Source: a bacterium
Lineage (GTDB): Bacteria; Acidobacteriota; Thermoanaerobaculia; Multivoradales; J023
Length of the DNA stretch: 45,593 bases
Reading direction: 5' to 3'
Assembly (NCBI GenBank): GCA_024226315.1
Contig: JAAELT010000433.1
Location: 1 to 45,593, forward strand
Shown: positions 23,023-32,499 of the stretch, one piece after another
How positions within the stretch are numbered: position 1 is the stretch's first letter
Layout of the letters: every line of letters begins with the position of its first letter
Translations under genes and position numbers: made by a program
Notes under the pieces: generated by a model
Seen by the model: only the letters and a program-made list of their open reading frames with translations
Database searches by the model: none
Told to the model about the DNA's origin: nothing

Positions 23023-24267
23023 ATGTGGAACCGAAGAATCTTCTTGCGCGCCGGCGGCCTGGCCCTGTTCTCGGTCGGCGTCGGGCCGCGGTTCCTCGAT
23101 CGCCTGGCGCTCGCGGCTGACTCCACCGGGCGACCGAAGACCCTGGTGTCGATCTTCCAGCGCGGCGCCATGGACGCCTTGATGGCAGTGCCGCCGCTCG
23201 ACCAGGAGGCCGAGCTCGGCAAGCTCCGCCCGCGTCTTGCGATGAGCGCGGCCCGTTCCACCGGCGGTCACGTGATCGACTTGAATCAGCGGTTTGGCCT
23301 CCACCCCGCGTTCGCCCCACTGTTGCCCCTGTGGACGGACGGGCGCCTGGCCGTGGTGCACGGGGTGGGCTCTCCCAACCCCACCCGTTCGCATTTCGAC
23401 GCCCAGGACTACATGGAGACCGGAACGCCGTTTCGCAAGGGCACGCCCTCGGGTTGGCTCAACCGGGTGGCGAGTCGCGTCGCGGCGACATCGCCGTTCT
23501 CGGCGGTCTCGATCACTCCCGAGTTGCCGCGCTCGCTCTACGGCGACTCTCCGGCACTGGCGGTCGCCGACCTGGCGGATCTCGAGCTCCGCCTGCGGGA
23601 GCCCCGCAAGCTGGTGACCAGGACCCGCGAGCACCTGGAGGTGCTCTACGAAGAGGGAACCGAGGGGCTGCTGGAGAATCGGGGCGGCGCCATGTTCGAC
23701 GCCCTGAGGCTGATCTCGCGGCAGGAGATCGACGCCTACCGGAGTGAGCGGGGCGCCGCCTACCCGTCCTCGAAGCTGGGGCAGAGCCTGCTGCAGATCG
23801 CCTACTTGATCAAGGCCGGCGTCGGTCTGCGGATTGCCTGTGCGGAGTCCGAGGGCTGGGACACCCACGTTTCCCAGGGCACGCTGCACGGCCCCTTCGC
23901 CCGGCAGGCAAGTGATCTGGCGAGATCGATCGCCGCTTTCTGGAACGACATCGAGGCCTTTCACGACGATGTGGTGGTGTTGACCATGACCGAGTTCGGG
24001 CGCACGGTGAAAGAGAACGGCTCGGGCGGCACCGACCACGGCCACGGCTCCTGCCTGTTCGCCCTCGGCAATCAGGTCGATGGCGGCCAGGTCTACGGCA
24101 AGGTGCCGGTTCTCGAGCGCGAGAACCTGTTCGAAGGCCGGGACCTGCCGGTCTCGACCGACTTCCGGGCGGTGTTCTCGGAAGTGACCGGAAGGCTCTT
24201 CGATCTCGCGCGCGACGAGACGATCTTCCCCGGATGGGACGGCTCGAGGTTGCCGCTGCTGTGGTGA
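23023..24267 (+). CDS. DUF1501 family Tat-exported protein
   Basis: A 414-residue protein of the alkaline-phosphatase-like DUF1501 family. The N-terminus NRRIFLRAGGLALFSVG is a twin-arginine signal. Family features include FQRGAMDALMAVPPL, SHFDAQDYMETG, GWDTHVSQG and MTEFGRTVKENGSGGTDHGH, which contain likely metal ligands. It is co-transcribed with the DUF1800 gene upstream. The pair probably acts in the periplasm. The function is unknown. Confidence 0.92.
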   Translation: MWNRRIFLRAGGLALFSVGVGPRFLDRLALAADSTGRPKTLVSIFQRGAMDALMAVPPLDQEAELGKLRPRLAMSAARSTGGHVIDLNQRFGLHPAFAPLLPLWTDGRLAVVHGVGSPNPTRSHFDAQDYMETGTPFRKGTPSGWLNRVASRVAATSPFSAVSITPELPRSLYGDSPALAVADLADLELRLREPRKLVTRTREHLEVLYEEGTEGLLENRGGAMFDALRLISRQEIDAYRSERGAAYPSSKLGQSLLQIAYLIKAGVGLRIACAESEGWDTHVSQGTLHGPFARQASDLARSIAAFWNDIEAFHDDVVVLTMTEFGRTVKENGSGGTDHGHGSCLFALGNQVDGGQVYGKVPVLERENLFEGRDLPVSTDFRAVFSEVTGRLFDLARDETIFPGWDGSRLPLLW

Positions 24268-24351
24268 GCTCCAGACTGCCGACTTATGCGGTCTGATCAA
24301 TGATTAGAAGGTTTTAGTTTCTCGTTTCCAGCCGTGGTACGATTTTTCGCT

Positions 24352-26703
24352 ATGCCGCAGCAAGAGTCCGCCTCCGCCAGTCTAGCGACGCTCAGCGAGG
24401 TTCCCGGTACCGAGCTCCGACAGCTCGAGGCCACCTTCGGATCCTTTCGCGAGTTCGTCGAGCGCTATTCGCCATGGCTCTCGGACTCGTGCATCTTCGT
24501 CGAGACGCTGGAGCGGATTCCGGAGGGCGCTCAAGTGCGCCTCGAGATCTGGCTGCGTGATCGGCCGATCCTGGTCCGGGCCCTCGGCCAGGTGGATTGG
24601 GTGCGGGCGGCGGGGGAGAAAGAGGACGAAGGACCCCCGGGAGCAGCGCTCAACATCACCTATCTCGACCCGGCGAGCGCGCGCCTGATCAACTCGGTCT
24701 TCCGTCTCTATACAGGCCAGCGCAGCGCTCCCATGGGCAAGGAGGTCGCCGAGACCTGGGAGCTGGACGTCGAGTCGTTGATCGACGACGCTTTCCCGGT
24801 GGGCGCGGAGGAGCCGGTCCGGACGACGGAGGATTCCGTGGAATTCGAGATGACGCCGTTGATGGGAGCACCCTCGGCGGAGGCACGACAAGCGGGGCCA
24901 GCGCAGGCCGAGCCACCGGAGGTTGAGCCCTGGGAGCCACCGCTGCCCGAAGGCGTGGTGGTGGCGAAGCCTGAGAGCGGCCAGGCGGAGCCGCCGGAGG
25001 TTGAGCCCTGGGAGCCACCGTTGCCGGAAGGCGTAGTGGTGGCGAAGCCGGAGAGCGCTCCGGCCGGGCCGCGCCAGGCTGGGCCGCCGCTGGTGGAGCC
25101 GCCGGAGGTTGAGCCCTGGGACCCGCCGTTGCCAGAAGGCGTCGTGATGGCCAGCGAGAGCCCGGCGGTCGAGGAGCCGCCAGCGCCGAGCGCTCCCACG
25201 GCCGAAGAGCCCGCGACCCCGGAGGCTGCCCCGGCGATGGCGGCCGAGGAGCAGATCCCGTTGTCGTCGTCCGTCGAATCGCCGGAAGAGCCTGCGGTCA
25301 CCGCTGTCGAGCCACCGTCACCAGACGTGGGCGAGAAGCTCAGTCCGGCGGCAACCCAGGCGATGAAAGTGATCCCTCCCGAGGACGAAGCCGTGGATCG
25401 GCTCGATTCTCCGACCGTGGAGACAGAAGCGCATCCTCCGGTCGCGGAGCCCGAGAGCCAGTGGGAGCAGCGTTTGTCGGTGGCCTTCTCGGAGGCGGAA
25501 GAGCCGTCCGAACAGGTGGAGGAGGCCCCCTCCTTCGGGTTTGGGCTGGTCGAGCCGGAGCCGCCCGCTGGTACGACAGGTGCGTCGGCCTCGTCCGAGG
25601 TGCTGCCCTCGCTGCCGGCCGACCTGGAGGATTCCGGCGCCGGTGACGATCAGGCGCCCGCGCCGGCTCCGGCTGCCCCGCCACCGTCCGCCCCGACGCC
25701 GGCAGCTCGGACTCCCGCGGCGCCGGCTCCTTCGGCCCCGGCTCCCGTTGCTCCGCCTCCCGTCGCTCCGCCTCCCGTCGCTCGAGTCCCCGCGGCTCCG
25801 GCTCCGGCTGCCCAGGCTCGCGCCGAGACGCCTCCAGCCGTCCGGCCTCCGGTCGCTGGCGCCGCTCGAGCGGACCCCAAGGCGGCGAGTGGGTCGGGCG
25901 TGAGTTTCCTGCGCCGTTCGATTTTCGCGTTCCTGGTGGCGATCGTCGCCGTGGGCCTGGTCTTGGTCGTCCTACGTAGCCGCCGCGGAAGCGACCCGCA
26001 ACCGGCCGGGCGACAGATTGCCGAGACGCCGCCTGTCGAGGCGGCGGCCACCGGGCCGTCGACGTCCGAGCTCCCGGACGCAGGTGTGACGGCCGCCGGG
26101 GAGCCCGGGACCTCAACCACCGAAGCAGGCACCGAGCCGCCGTACACCGGGGCGTCGACCGAACCGTCAGTCGCCGGACCGTCAGCCGTCGAACCGTCCT
26201 CCACCGAGCCTGCCGGCTCGGGCACGGACGCCCCGCCCGCGGGCAGCCAGGAAACTTCCCCGGCCGAGACCAGTCAGCCGGCGGTCACGCCGTGGCCGGA
26301 AGACCCCTCCACGGCGACGCCGGTCGAGCCACCGCAGAGCGCGATAGAGACGGATCCCGCGGTCCTGGCCCAGGAGGTCGAGCAGGTGGTCAGCGCCTGG
26401 GCCGCCGCGTGGTCGGCCCAGAATCCCGACGACTATCTGGCCTGTTATGCGCCGACCTACACCAAATCGGGCCTGAGCCGTTCGGTGTGGGAGCGCCAGC
26501 GTCGGGACCGCATTCGCGGGCCGGCCGGTATTCTGGTCCTGGCCAAGAACATCAAGGTCGAGATTCTCGATTCCTCCCGGGCCAAGGCCGTCTTCTACCA
26601 GGACTACGAGACCGATACCAAGCATCTCTACACCTGGAAGACCATGGAGCTGTCACGATTGCCGGAAGGCTGGCGGATCGTCAGCGAACGGTCCGGTCGT
26701 TGA
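24352..26703 (+). CDS. proline-rich single-span membrane protein with NTF2-like C-terminus
   Basis: A 783-residue protein. The N-terminal 120 residues are a compact beta-rich domain with a PilZ-like feel (SDSCIFVETLERIPEGAQVR). Then come about 400 Pro/Glu/Ala-rich residues, including three direct repeats built on AEPPEVEPWEPPLPEGVV, one transmembrane helix (SIFAFLVAIVAVGLVLVVL, near residue 525), a second Thr/Pro-rich linker, and a C-terminal NTF2/SnoaL-like domain (DDYLACYAPTYTKSGLSRSV) as found in secreted cell-envelope proteins. ATG 24352 follows TACGAT (24338-24343) by 8 nt. It probably links a cytoplasmic domain to a periplasmic one. A response regulator gene follows 28 bp later. Confidence 0.75.
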   Translation: MPQQESASASLATLSEVPGTELRQLEATFGSFREFVERYSPWLSDSCIFVETLERIPEGAQVRLEIWLRDRPILVRALGQVDWVRAAGEKEDEGPPGAALNITYLDPASARLINSVFRLYTGQRSAPMGKEVAETWELDVESLIDDAFPVGAEEPVRTTEDSVEFEMTPLMGAPSAEARQAGPAQAEPPEVEPWEPPLPEGVVVAKPESGQAEPPEVEPWEPPLPEGVVVAKPESAPAGPRQAGPPLVEPPEVEPWDPPLPEGVVMASESPAVEEPPAPSAPTAEEPATPEAAPAMAAEEQIPLSSSVESPEEPAVTAVEPPSPDVGEKLSPAATQAMKVIPPEDEAVDRLDSPTVETEAHPPVAEPESQWEQRLSVAFSEAEEPSEQVEEAPSFGFGLVEPEPPAGTTGASASSEVLPSLPADLEDSGAGDDQAPAPAPAAPPPSAPTPAARTPAAPAPSAPAPVAPPPVAPPPVARVPAAPAPAAQARAETPPAVRPPVAGAARADPKAASGSGVSFLRRSIFAFLVAIVAVGLVLVVLRSRRGSDPQPAGRQIAETPPVEAAATGPSTSELPDAGVTAAGEPGTSTTEAGTEPPYTGASTEPSVAGPSAVEPSSTEPAGSGTDAPPAGSQETSPAETSQPAVTPWPEDPSTATPVEPPQSAIETDPAVLAQEVEQVVSAWAAAWSAQNPDDYLACYAPTYTKSGLSRSVWERQRRDRIRGPAGILVLAKNIKVEILDSSRAKAVFYQDYETDTKHLYTWKTMELSRLPEGWRIVSERSGR

Positions 26704-26731
26704 GCCGGCGCGGGCGCGAGGAGAGCTGACG

Positions 26732-27709
26732 GTGAAGATTCTGGTCGTCGACGACGCTGCTGACATCCGGTTGTTCGTCTCCGCGGTGCTTGAGGGGACC
26801 GGACATCAGGTGTTGACGGCCGAAGACCCGATGAAGGCCATCTCCCTGCTCTCGGTCGCTGACGTCGACGCCCTGATCCTCGACGTGATGATGCCTCGCT
26901 TCACCGGCTTCGAGTTGCTCGAGATCCTGCGGCGAGACGCCCGCACCCGGCTGCTGCCGGTGCTGCTCTTGTCGTCTCTTTCCGAGACCAAGGAGCGCGT
27001 CCGCGGCATGCGGCTGGGAGCGACCGACTTCCTGCCCAAGCCGTTCGACCCGGAAGAGCTCGTGGTGCGCGTCGAGCGGATGGTGACCCACCGCCCGGTC
27101 TCTCCCGGCGGGCAGGTTGGAGATCTCGACGAAACCGGCCTGATCCGCGTTCTCCAGGGGCTCGAGCAGGAGAAACGCAGCGGCGCCTTGCGCCTTTCCT
27201 GCGAATCGCGCCACGGTTGGATCGAGCTCCGAAAAGGGGAGCTGATCAAGGCGCAGTATGGGCTGCTCGAGGGCGCCGAGGCGATCTTCACCATGCTGTC
27301 GATCCGTGACAGCCGCTTCAGCTTCGAGCCCTCCACCGAGGCAGAGATCCAGTCGACGAAAGCCAACGAGGATCTTCGCATTCCCCAGCTGGCCCTGAAA
27401 GCGGCCCAGCTCGAGGACGAGCTGAATCGCTACGACGAAGATCTGCCGGCGGAGAACGCCGGGCTGTTCGTCGTCCGGGCGCTGTCCACCGGTGCCCACC
27501 CGACACGGGACTTGCCGTTCAAGGAGATCTACGAGCGGATCGACACGCTGCCGGGCGTGACGCTCGAAGAGCTCATCGCGCACGAATTCGCCTCCTCGAT
27601 CAAGGTCCGGCTCGCGGTTGCGGTCCTGGCGCGGGCGGCGGTAGTCGAGGCGGTCATCGAAGGCACCGGCTCTGCTGAAACCGCTGAAACCACGGCCGAG
27701 CCGAACTGA
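26732..27709 (+). CDS. response regulator with DUF4388 (PATAN) domain
   Basis: A 325-residue protein. Residues 1-120 form a receiver domain with the acidic pocket DDAAD, phosphoacceptor Asp in LILDVMMP, the Ser of LLLSSLS and Lys in PKPFDPEE. Residues about 130-250 form a DUF4388/PATAN domain (GLIRVLQGLEQEKRSGALRL), which mediates protein interactions in two-component outputs. The GTG start at 26732 has a GGAGAG site upstream. It is likely co-transcribed with the membrane protein gene before it. No histidine kinase is next to it. Confidence 0.9.
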   Translation: MKILVVDDAADIRLFVSAVLEGTGHQVLTAEDPMKAISLLSVADVDALILDVMMPRFTGFELLEILRRDARTRLLPVLLLSSLSETKERVRGMRLGATDFLPKPFDPEELVVRVERMVTHRPVSPGGQVGDLDETGLIRVLQGLEQEKRSGALRLSCESRHGWIELRKGELIKAQYGLLEGAEAIFTMLSIRDSRFSFEPSTEAEIQSTKANEDLRIPQLALKAAQLEDELNRYDEDLPAENAGLFVVRALSTGAHPTRDLPFKEIYERIDTLPGVTLEELIAHEFASSIKVRLAVAVLARAAVVEAVIEGTGSAETAETTAEPN

Positions 27710-27742
27710 GAGAACAAAGCTCGCGGAGTGCCGTAGAAGGCG

Positions 27743-27765
27743 GTGGAAGCCACGGTCGCTTCCAC
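27743..27765. terminator. hairpin after the response regulator
   Basis: GTGGAAGC (27743-27750) and GCTTCCAC (27758-27765) pair perfectly around 7 nt, in the 83-bp gap before the ATPase-transglutaminase gene. There is no T tract, so it could also act in the 5' region of the next gene. Confidence 0.4.
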
Positions 27766-27792
27766 ACACCACTCCATGACTGATCGGGATCG

Positions 27793-30700
27793 ATGGCAAT
27801 CGAGCCGAGAGAATCCGCCGACTTCGATACGTTCCGCCACCGCGCGCTCACCGAGGCGGCTCGCTACGGCTCCGATGCGTGGGTGTTTCTCCGCGAGCTG
27901 CTCCAGAATGCCCGGGACGCCGGCGCTCGGAGCGTCTGGCTGAGCGTCGAACGGCGAGGCGCCTTCGATCGGCTGACCTGCCGCGACGACGGCGGGGGCA
28001 TGAGCTATCATCATGCCCGCCGCTATCTGTTCGCTCTCTACGCCTCCAGCAAAGACGAGATCGACACTCAGGTCGGCAAGTTCGGCATCGGTTTCTGGTC
28101 GGTCCTGCGGTTCGAGCCGAGCGCGATCACGATCCGGTCGCGGACGGCGCCTCAGGCCCCCTGGCAGGTCGAGCTCGACGGCGCTCTGGAGCACCTCGAA
28201 GTCAGCGAGCCCGATCACCTGGCCGTCGGCACCGAGATCGTTCTCGAGCGGCCCGCTCAGGCGGCTCGCGATCTCTCCGCCGAGGTCGCGGACGCAACCC
28301 GCCACTTCGGGCGTTTCCTGACGCTCCGCGACGATCCGCGGAAGCCGCTACGGATCACCGTCGACGGCCTCGCGGTCAACGCCGCGCTGTCACTGCCGTC
28401 TCCGAGCGCGAGCTTCGGCGGCCGGGGGTTTCGTGGCGCCGTGGGCCTCGGCGCGCAGCCGCTTGTCGAGCTTTTCGCCCACGGGCTATTCGTGCGCTCT
28501 GCCAGCAGCCTACAGGATCTCCAGGGGGCCGGCGAGATCCCCGACCGTGCGGCCACCGAGGACGCGCTGGCCGAGTTGCCCAGCCTGGCGCCCCGGGTGC
28601 TGCTCGACAGCGCCGAGCTCGATCTGCTCCTGGCGCGCAGTGACGCCCGCTACGACAAGCATCTGCGCCGGATCCTGCGCCACACCGAGAGACAGCTCGG
28701 TCGCCTGATCCAGCGCCAGCTCCAGGCCATTCGGCCACAGCCGTGGTGGCGACCCTGGCTGGGAGCGTTGCGTGATCGACTGGAGGCCTTGCGGGACTGG
28801 CTGGGGCCGATGGCGCCTCGGCAGCTCTCGGCGGCCGCACTGGCCGGAGTCGTCCTGGGATTGGCGCTCTGGCGGTGGCTGCCGGAGCCAGGAGATTCGC
28901 AAGGCCGGGCCGAGTCGGGTCGATCCCCAGGAGGCGAGCAGGCCGTGGCCGAGGCTCGACTCGACCCCGGTGCGGCGGCCCCGGAGACGGCAGGACGGGA
29001 GCCGGCTGCAGGGCCTCGGGCGCGCGGTTCGGCAACCACGGGCACGGCATCCACGGCGACAGCTGCCGGCACCGCCCCGGTGGGGGAGATCGGGTCGCTC
29101 GCGCGGGAGCTCGAGCTGCGTCCCTATCGGGATCTCGAGCATAGCTATCGCGGGCCGGGCCCTCCCTCTCTCTCCGGTGACAGCTCCAGGCTCGCCCTGA
29201 TCTACGAGCCGGCGGCGGCGACACCGTTCTTCACCGCTCTCGTCATCGAAGAGCTCGATGGCGCCCGGTGGGATCCGAGCCCGGCTCGGGGAGACCTGCC
29301 ACGCTATCGTGGCGCCCCGTGCCGTGGGGGTTGTGTCGACACGCAGATGCTGATCGCCGAGGGCTCTGGGAGCATGCGGATTCCGGTACCCACCGGGCAT
29401 CGGCTGGAGGCTTCGTCGATTCGCGTCGACGGCCGCCTGGTGGAGGTCTTCGAGACCGCGGCGGGCGAAGCGGTGCTGCGGGATCCCCCTGGGGGCGTGC
29501 TCGAGTTCCGCACTGGGCCGTCTTCTGGTGCGACATCTTCTGGCAGACCTGTTCAGCGAGCCGCGATGCGATCATCAGTCGAGGCTCCGCCGGAGCTCGT
29601 CCGCGTCGCCGCGCGGATCCGGAGCCTGCCCACGCCCGAGCGGGTGCAGGCCGCGGTCGATTTCGTGGCCCGCCGCATCGCCTACGATCGGTCGCGCTCG
29701 GCGGCCCTGGCCTATAAACGGTCGGCGGAGAGCGACGCAGCCGGATACGTGGAGACCGCGCTCGAAGTCGGTGCCGGAGACTGTGACGTGCAGAACGGGG
29801 TACTCGTCACCCTGCTGCGGCTCGCGGGCGTCGAAGCGCGGCTGGCTCTCGGCTATGTCGGTGCCGGAGGGACCGTCGGCCCTGGGCTCCATGCCTGGGT
29901 CGAGTACCGCCGAGCCGATGGCGGCTGGAGCGTGGCGGACGCCAGCGTGATTCCGGAGCCGGGTGTTTCGGGGCCGTTCTCTGATCTGGCACAGCTGTCA
30001 CCCGGAGCGTCCGGCAACGGCGTCCGCGTTCCGACGCGGCTGGCCGGCGCCGCCTCGCCGAGCGGCCGCTCCGCACAGTTGGCGCTGGTGGGATTGCTGC
30101 TGGCGGGGTTGGCCGCCGCGGCTGTCTGGCGTCGTCGTCGCTCCGCGGCCTCGGCCGGAGCGGCGGCGGGCGAGGATCTGGCGGCGCTTCTCGGCGGCGC
30201 GCTTCGGCACCCGGAGGCCTTCGCCGGCTTGCCGGCGATGTTTCATGGCCGATTCGTGCCGCTGATACGCCCTGGTTCTGGGCCTTCGCTGGCGCTCGGC
30301 GGTGGCGCCATCTCGCTCCACCGCGCTCGGCGTCTGGCGCGCGCCAATCGACTGTTCCGGTCGAGCGCCGGCTCCGGTCTGGCAAGCCGGGCCGCTCGCC
30401 GGCGGATTCCGGTGATCGACGCCGCGACCGCGGAGGGGCGCGTCTCGAGTCTGGCTCTGGGCGCCATCGACCTGGATCATTGGTCAAGTCTCCTGGAGCG
30501 CGGTTTCGACTCCGAGCTCGGCCGGCGGATCAACCGGCGGCTCGGCCGGCAGGGTGTGCGGTGGCGTCTGCGTGAGGCGTCCGATCTGCCCCAGCCGTGG
30601 GTCGAGATCGCGCTCGAGGATCTGCGACTCGGTCGCCGGCTGATCCTCGTCGATCTAGCCCATGCCGAGCTCGCATCGGCCCGACGGCTGATCGAGACGC

Positions 30701-30855
30701 GGCCAGAGGCCGCATGCTTCACGGTGCTCGATGCCTTGCTGCATCGGCTCGATCCGGGCGGCATGGAGGGGCGGCAGCTCTCGCGTCTGCTAGCCGCCTT
30801 TGCCCGTCCGGCGGTGCGAGAGAGCGCCCTCATGGAGGCCACGGATGGGAGCTGA
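27793..30855 (+). CDS. Hsp90-type HATPase fused to transmembrane and transglutaminase domains
   Basis: A 1020-residue protein. The N-terminus (residues 1-190) is a GHKL ATPase with N-box FLRELLQNARDAG, G1 box CRDDGGGMS and G2 box GKFGIGFWSVL. A hydrophobic segment (ALAGVVLGLALW) near residue 355 is followed by an Ala/Gly-rich linker and a region with beta strands. A transglutaminase-like domain covers about residues 595-730, with Cys in GAGDCDVQNG, His in GLHAWVEYR and Asp in VADAS. A second membrane helix (LALVGLLLAGLAAAAVW) and a C-terminal cytoplasmic part follow. This fusion is unusual. The next gene overlaps it by 11 bp. Confidence 0.82.
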   Translation: MAIEPRESADFDTFRHRALTEAARYGSDAWVFLRELLQNARDAGARSVWLSVERRGAFDRLTCRDDGGGMSYHHARRYLFALYASSKDEIDTQVGKFGIGFWSVLRFEPSAITIRSRTAPQAPWQVELDGALEHLEVSEPDHLAVGTEIVLERPAQAARDLSAEVADATRHFGRFLTLRDDPRKPLRITVDGLAVNAALSLPSPSASFGGRGFRGAVGLGAQPLVELFAHGLFVRSASSLQDLQGAGEIPDRAATEDALAELPSLAPRVLLDSAELDLLLARSDARYDKHLRRILRHTERQLGRLIQRQLQAIRPQPWWRPWLGALRDRLEALRDWLGPMAPRQLSAAALAGVVLGLALWRWLPEPGDSQGRAESGRSPGGEQAVAEARLDPGAAAPETAGREPAAGPRARGSATTGTASTATAAGTAPVGEIGSLARELELRPYRDLEHSYRGPGPPSLSGDSSRLALIYEPAAATPFFTALVIEELDGARWDPSPARGDLPRYRGAPCRGGCVDTQMLIAEGSGSMRIPVPTGHRLEASSIRVDGRLVEVFETAAGEAVLRDPPGGVLEFRTGPSSGATSSGRPVQRAAMRSSVEAPPELVRVAARIRSLPTPERVQAAVDFVARRIAYDRSRSAALAYKRSAESDAAGYVETALEVGAGDCDVQNGVLVTLLRLAGVEARLALGYVGAGGTVGPGLHAWVEYRRADGGWSVADASVIPEPGVSGPFSDLAQLSPGASGNGVRVPTRLAGAASPSGRSAQLALVGLLLAGLAAAAVWRRRRSAASAGAAAGEDLAALLGGALRHPEAFAGLPAMFHGRFVPLIRPGSGPSLALGGGAISLHRARRLARANRLFRSSAGSGLASRAARRRIPVIDAATAEGRVSSLALGAIDLDHWSSLLERGFDSELGRRINRRLGRQGVRWRLREASDLPQPWVEIALEDLRLGRRLILVDLAHAELASARRLIETRPEAACFTVLDALLHRLDPGGMEGRQLSRLLAAFARPAVRESALMEATDGS

Positions 30856-32482
30856 GACCGCTTCCACCCTGCTGCGCATCGATTTCGACGCGGCGCTCGA
30901 CAAGCTTGCCTGGTCACAGCTCCAGGGGGCGTGGGAACTGCCCGCGGAGCTCGCGAGGCTGGCGATCCGCGCCGGCGCCAGCGCGGTCGAGCTCGACATC
31001 GAGCCGCGCCGGCTGGTGATCGAGGCGCCTGGTGCGCGGCTTGGCGCGCGCACGATCTCCGACTTCGCCAGCGTCCTCGACCGCCGGCTCGAGCCCGCCG
31101 ACCGCCATCGGGCCATGGTCGATCTCGAGGAGCGCGACGCTTTCGTACTCTCCGCTGTTGCCTGCTCGAACCCGAGATCGTTGGCTTTGACCACCGCCGG
31201 TGAACGGGGTCTGAAGCTCGAGCTCGCGCCCGACGGGCGTCTGAGCGTGGTCAATCCCGCGGCCGCGGTCCCCGATCAGGCGGATCTTCGTCTCGAGATC
31301 GATGGCTTGCCGATCGAGGCCCAGAGAGCCAAGAAATGGCTGCGCCGGGTCGGTCGTTTCGCCCACGTTCCGATCACCATCGACGGCGCGCGGATCGACC
31401 GCGGTTTTCATGCGCCACTGATCGAGAAGCGCTTGATGATCCCGGCAGGTCTCGCGCGGTCGGGCGTGCTGGCCGGCTCCCCGCCCCCGCTGTCGGCGAC
31501 GATCTCGATTCCGCGCCGCGGCAGCGCTCCACGGCTGTGGCTGTTGCGTCACGGCATCATCTCCACCCACGCCACGGTGCCGGGATATCCGGCCTTCGAG
31601 GCGGCCGTCGAGATGGCTCAGGTCTCCTCCCGGCCGGTGGAGCCCCAGCCCGCCGGGCACTCGGCTTCAGAAGCCAACGCCGCGGCTTTGCGGGAGCGGC
31701 TCGATCCCTATGTCGAAGGTCTGGTCGACGCCGCGGTGGGTCTCACGATACGGCTCGGCCGAGCCGGGGAGAGCCTGCCGGAGGAGGCCCGCGCCCGTAC
31801 CGCCCGCCTCTTGCTGCTGGCGGCTCTGAAGCGCCGCCGGCTGAGTGAGGTCTCGGGGGTCGGGATCTTCCCGCTCGTCGGCCCGAAGGGTCGACGGCTG
31901 GTTTCGATCGACGTCGTCGGGCGCCTGGTGCGAGTCGAGGAGGGCGGCGTCAGCGCGCTCGACGCCATCACACCGGGCCAGGATCCGAAACGCTTCTCCC
32001 TGGCTGGCCATGGCGCTCTGGCGATCAGCCAGGGCGAGCGTGCGCTGCTCGGCGAGCTCTTGCGGGTGGTGTTCAGCAATCCGCCCGCCCGGGCTCGGCA
32101 ACGTCCGTGGCGCCGGTTGCTCGACCGGGCGGTTTCGCTCGGGTCTTCTCTGCGCTTCTCTCCCGGCGCCGCGGTGGCGGAGTCGGAGCTCTCGCCTCTC
32201 GAGCGGTCGTTCCTTTCCCGGCTGCGCGCCGCCACGGTCGACGGGAACCTCCCCGAGGTCGAGTTTCGGACCGGCGGCGGCCGGATCCACCGAAGCGCTG
32301 GCGACCGGTTGCTGTTGCCGCGCGACAATCCCGACGTGCGCGCCTGCGTCCGCGCCGTCGAGCGCGATCCGGTCTGGCTCTATCCGGCCACCATCGCCCT
32401 GATGTCGGGCGAAGAGCTGCCGGGGCCAGGACTGGCGGGGCCCGAGCTGCGTCGTCTGTGGTACTCCGCTCTGGAAGCATGA
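30845..32482 (+). CDS. degenerate HATPase-like protein, partner of the ATPase-transglutaminase
   Basis: A 545-residue protein not recognised as a named family. Its first 180 residues look like a GHKL/Hsp90 fold that lost the ATP site: LARLAIRAGASAVELDIEPR sits where an N-box helix plus ...DAGAxxVxV strand would be, but the Asn is missing, and no DxGxG or GxxGxG boxes follow. A later piece (FAHVPITIDGARID) resembles the end of an HATPase domain. The ATG at 30845 has GGAGG upstream and lies inside the end of the preceding gene, so translation is coupled. It may pair with the active ATPase as a regulatory subunit. Confidence 0.65.
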   Translation: MGAETASTLLRIDFDAALDKLAWSQLQGAWELPAELARLAIRAGASAVELDIEPRRLVIEAPGARLGARTISDFASVLDRRLEPADRHRAMVDLEERDAFVLSAVACSNPRSLALTTAGERGLKLELAPDGRLSVVNPAAAVPDQADLRLEIDGLPIEAQRAKKWLRRVGRFAHVPITIDGARIDRGFHAPLIEKRLMIPAGLARSGVLAGSPPPLSATISIPRRGSAPRLWLLRHGIISTHATVPGYPAFEAAVEMAQVSSRPVEPQPAGHSASEANAAALRERLDPYVEGLVDAAVGLTIRLGRAGESLPEEARARTARLLLLAALKRRRLSEVSGVGIFPLVGPKGRRLVSIDVVGRLVRVEEGGVSALDAITPGQDPKRFSLAGHGALAISQGERALLGELLRVVFSNPPARARQRPWRRLLDRAVSLGSSLRFSPGAAVAESELSPLERSFLSRLRAATVDGNLPEVEFRTGGGRIHRSAGDRLLLPRDNPDVRACVRAVERDPVWLYPATIALMSGEELPGPGLAGPELRRLWYSALEA

Positions 32483-32499
32483 TGTAAAATCCGGCCGCC

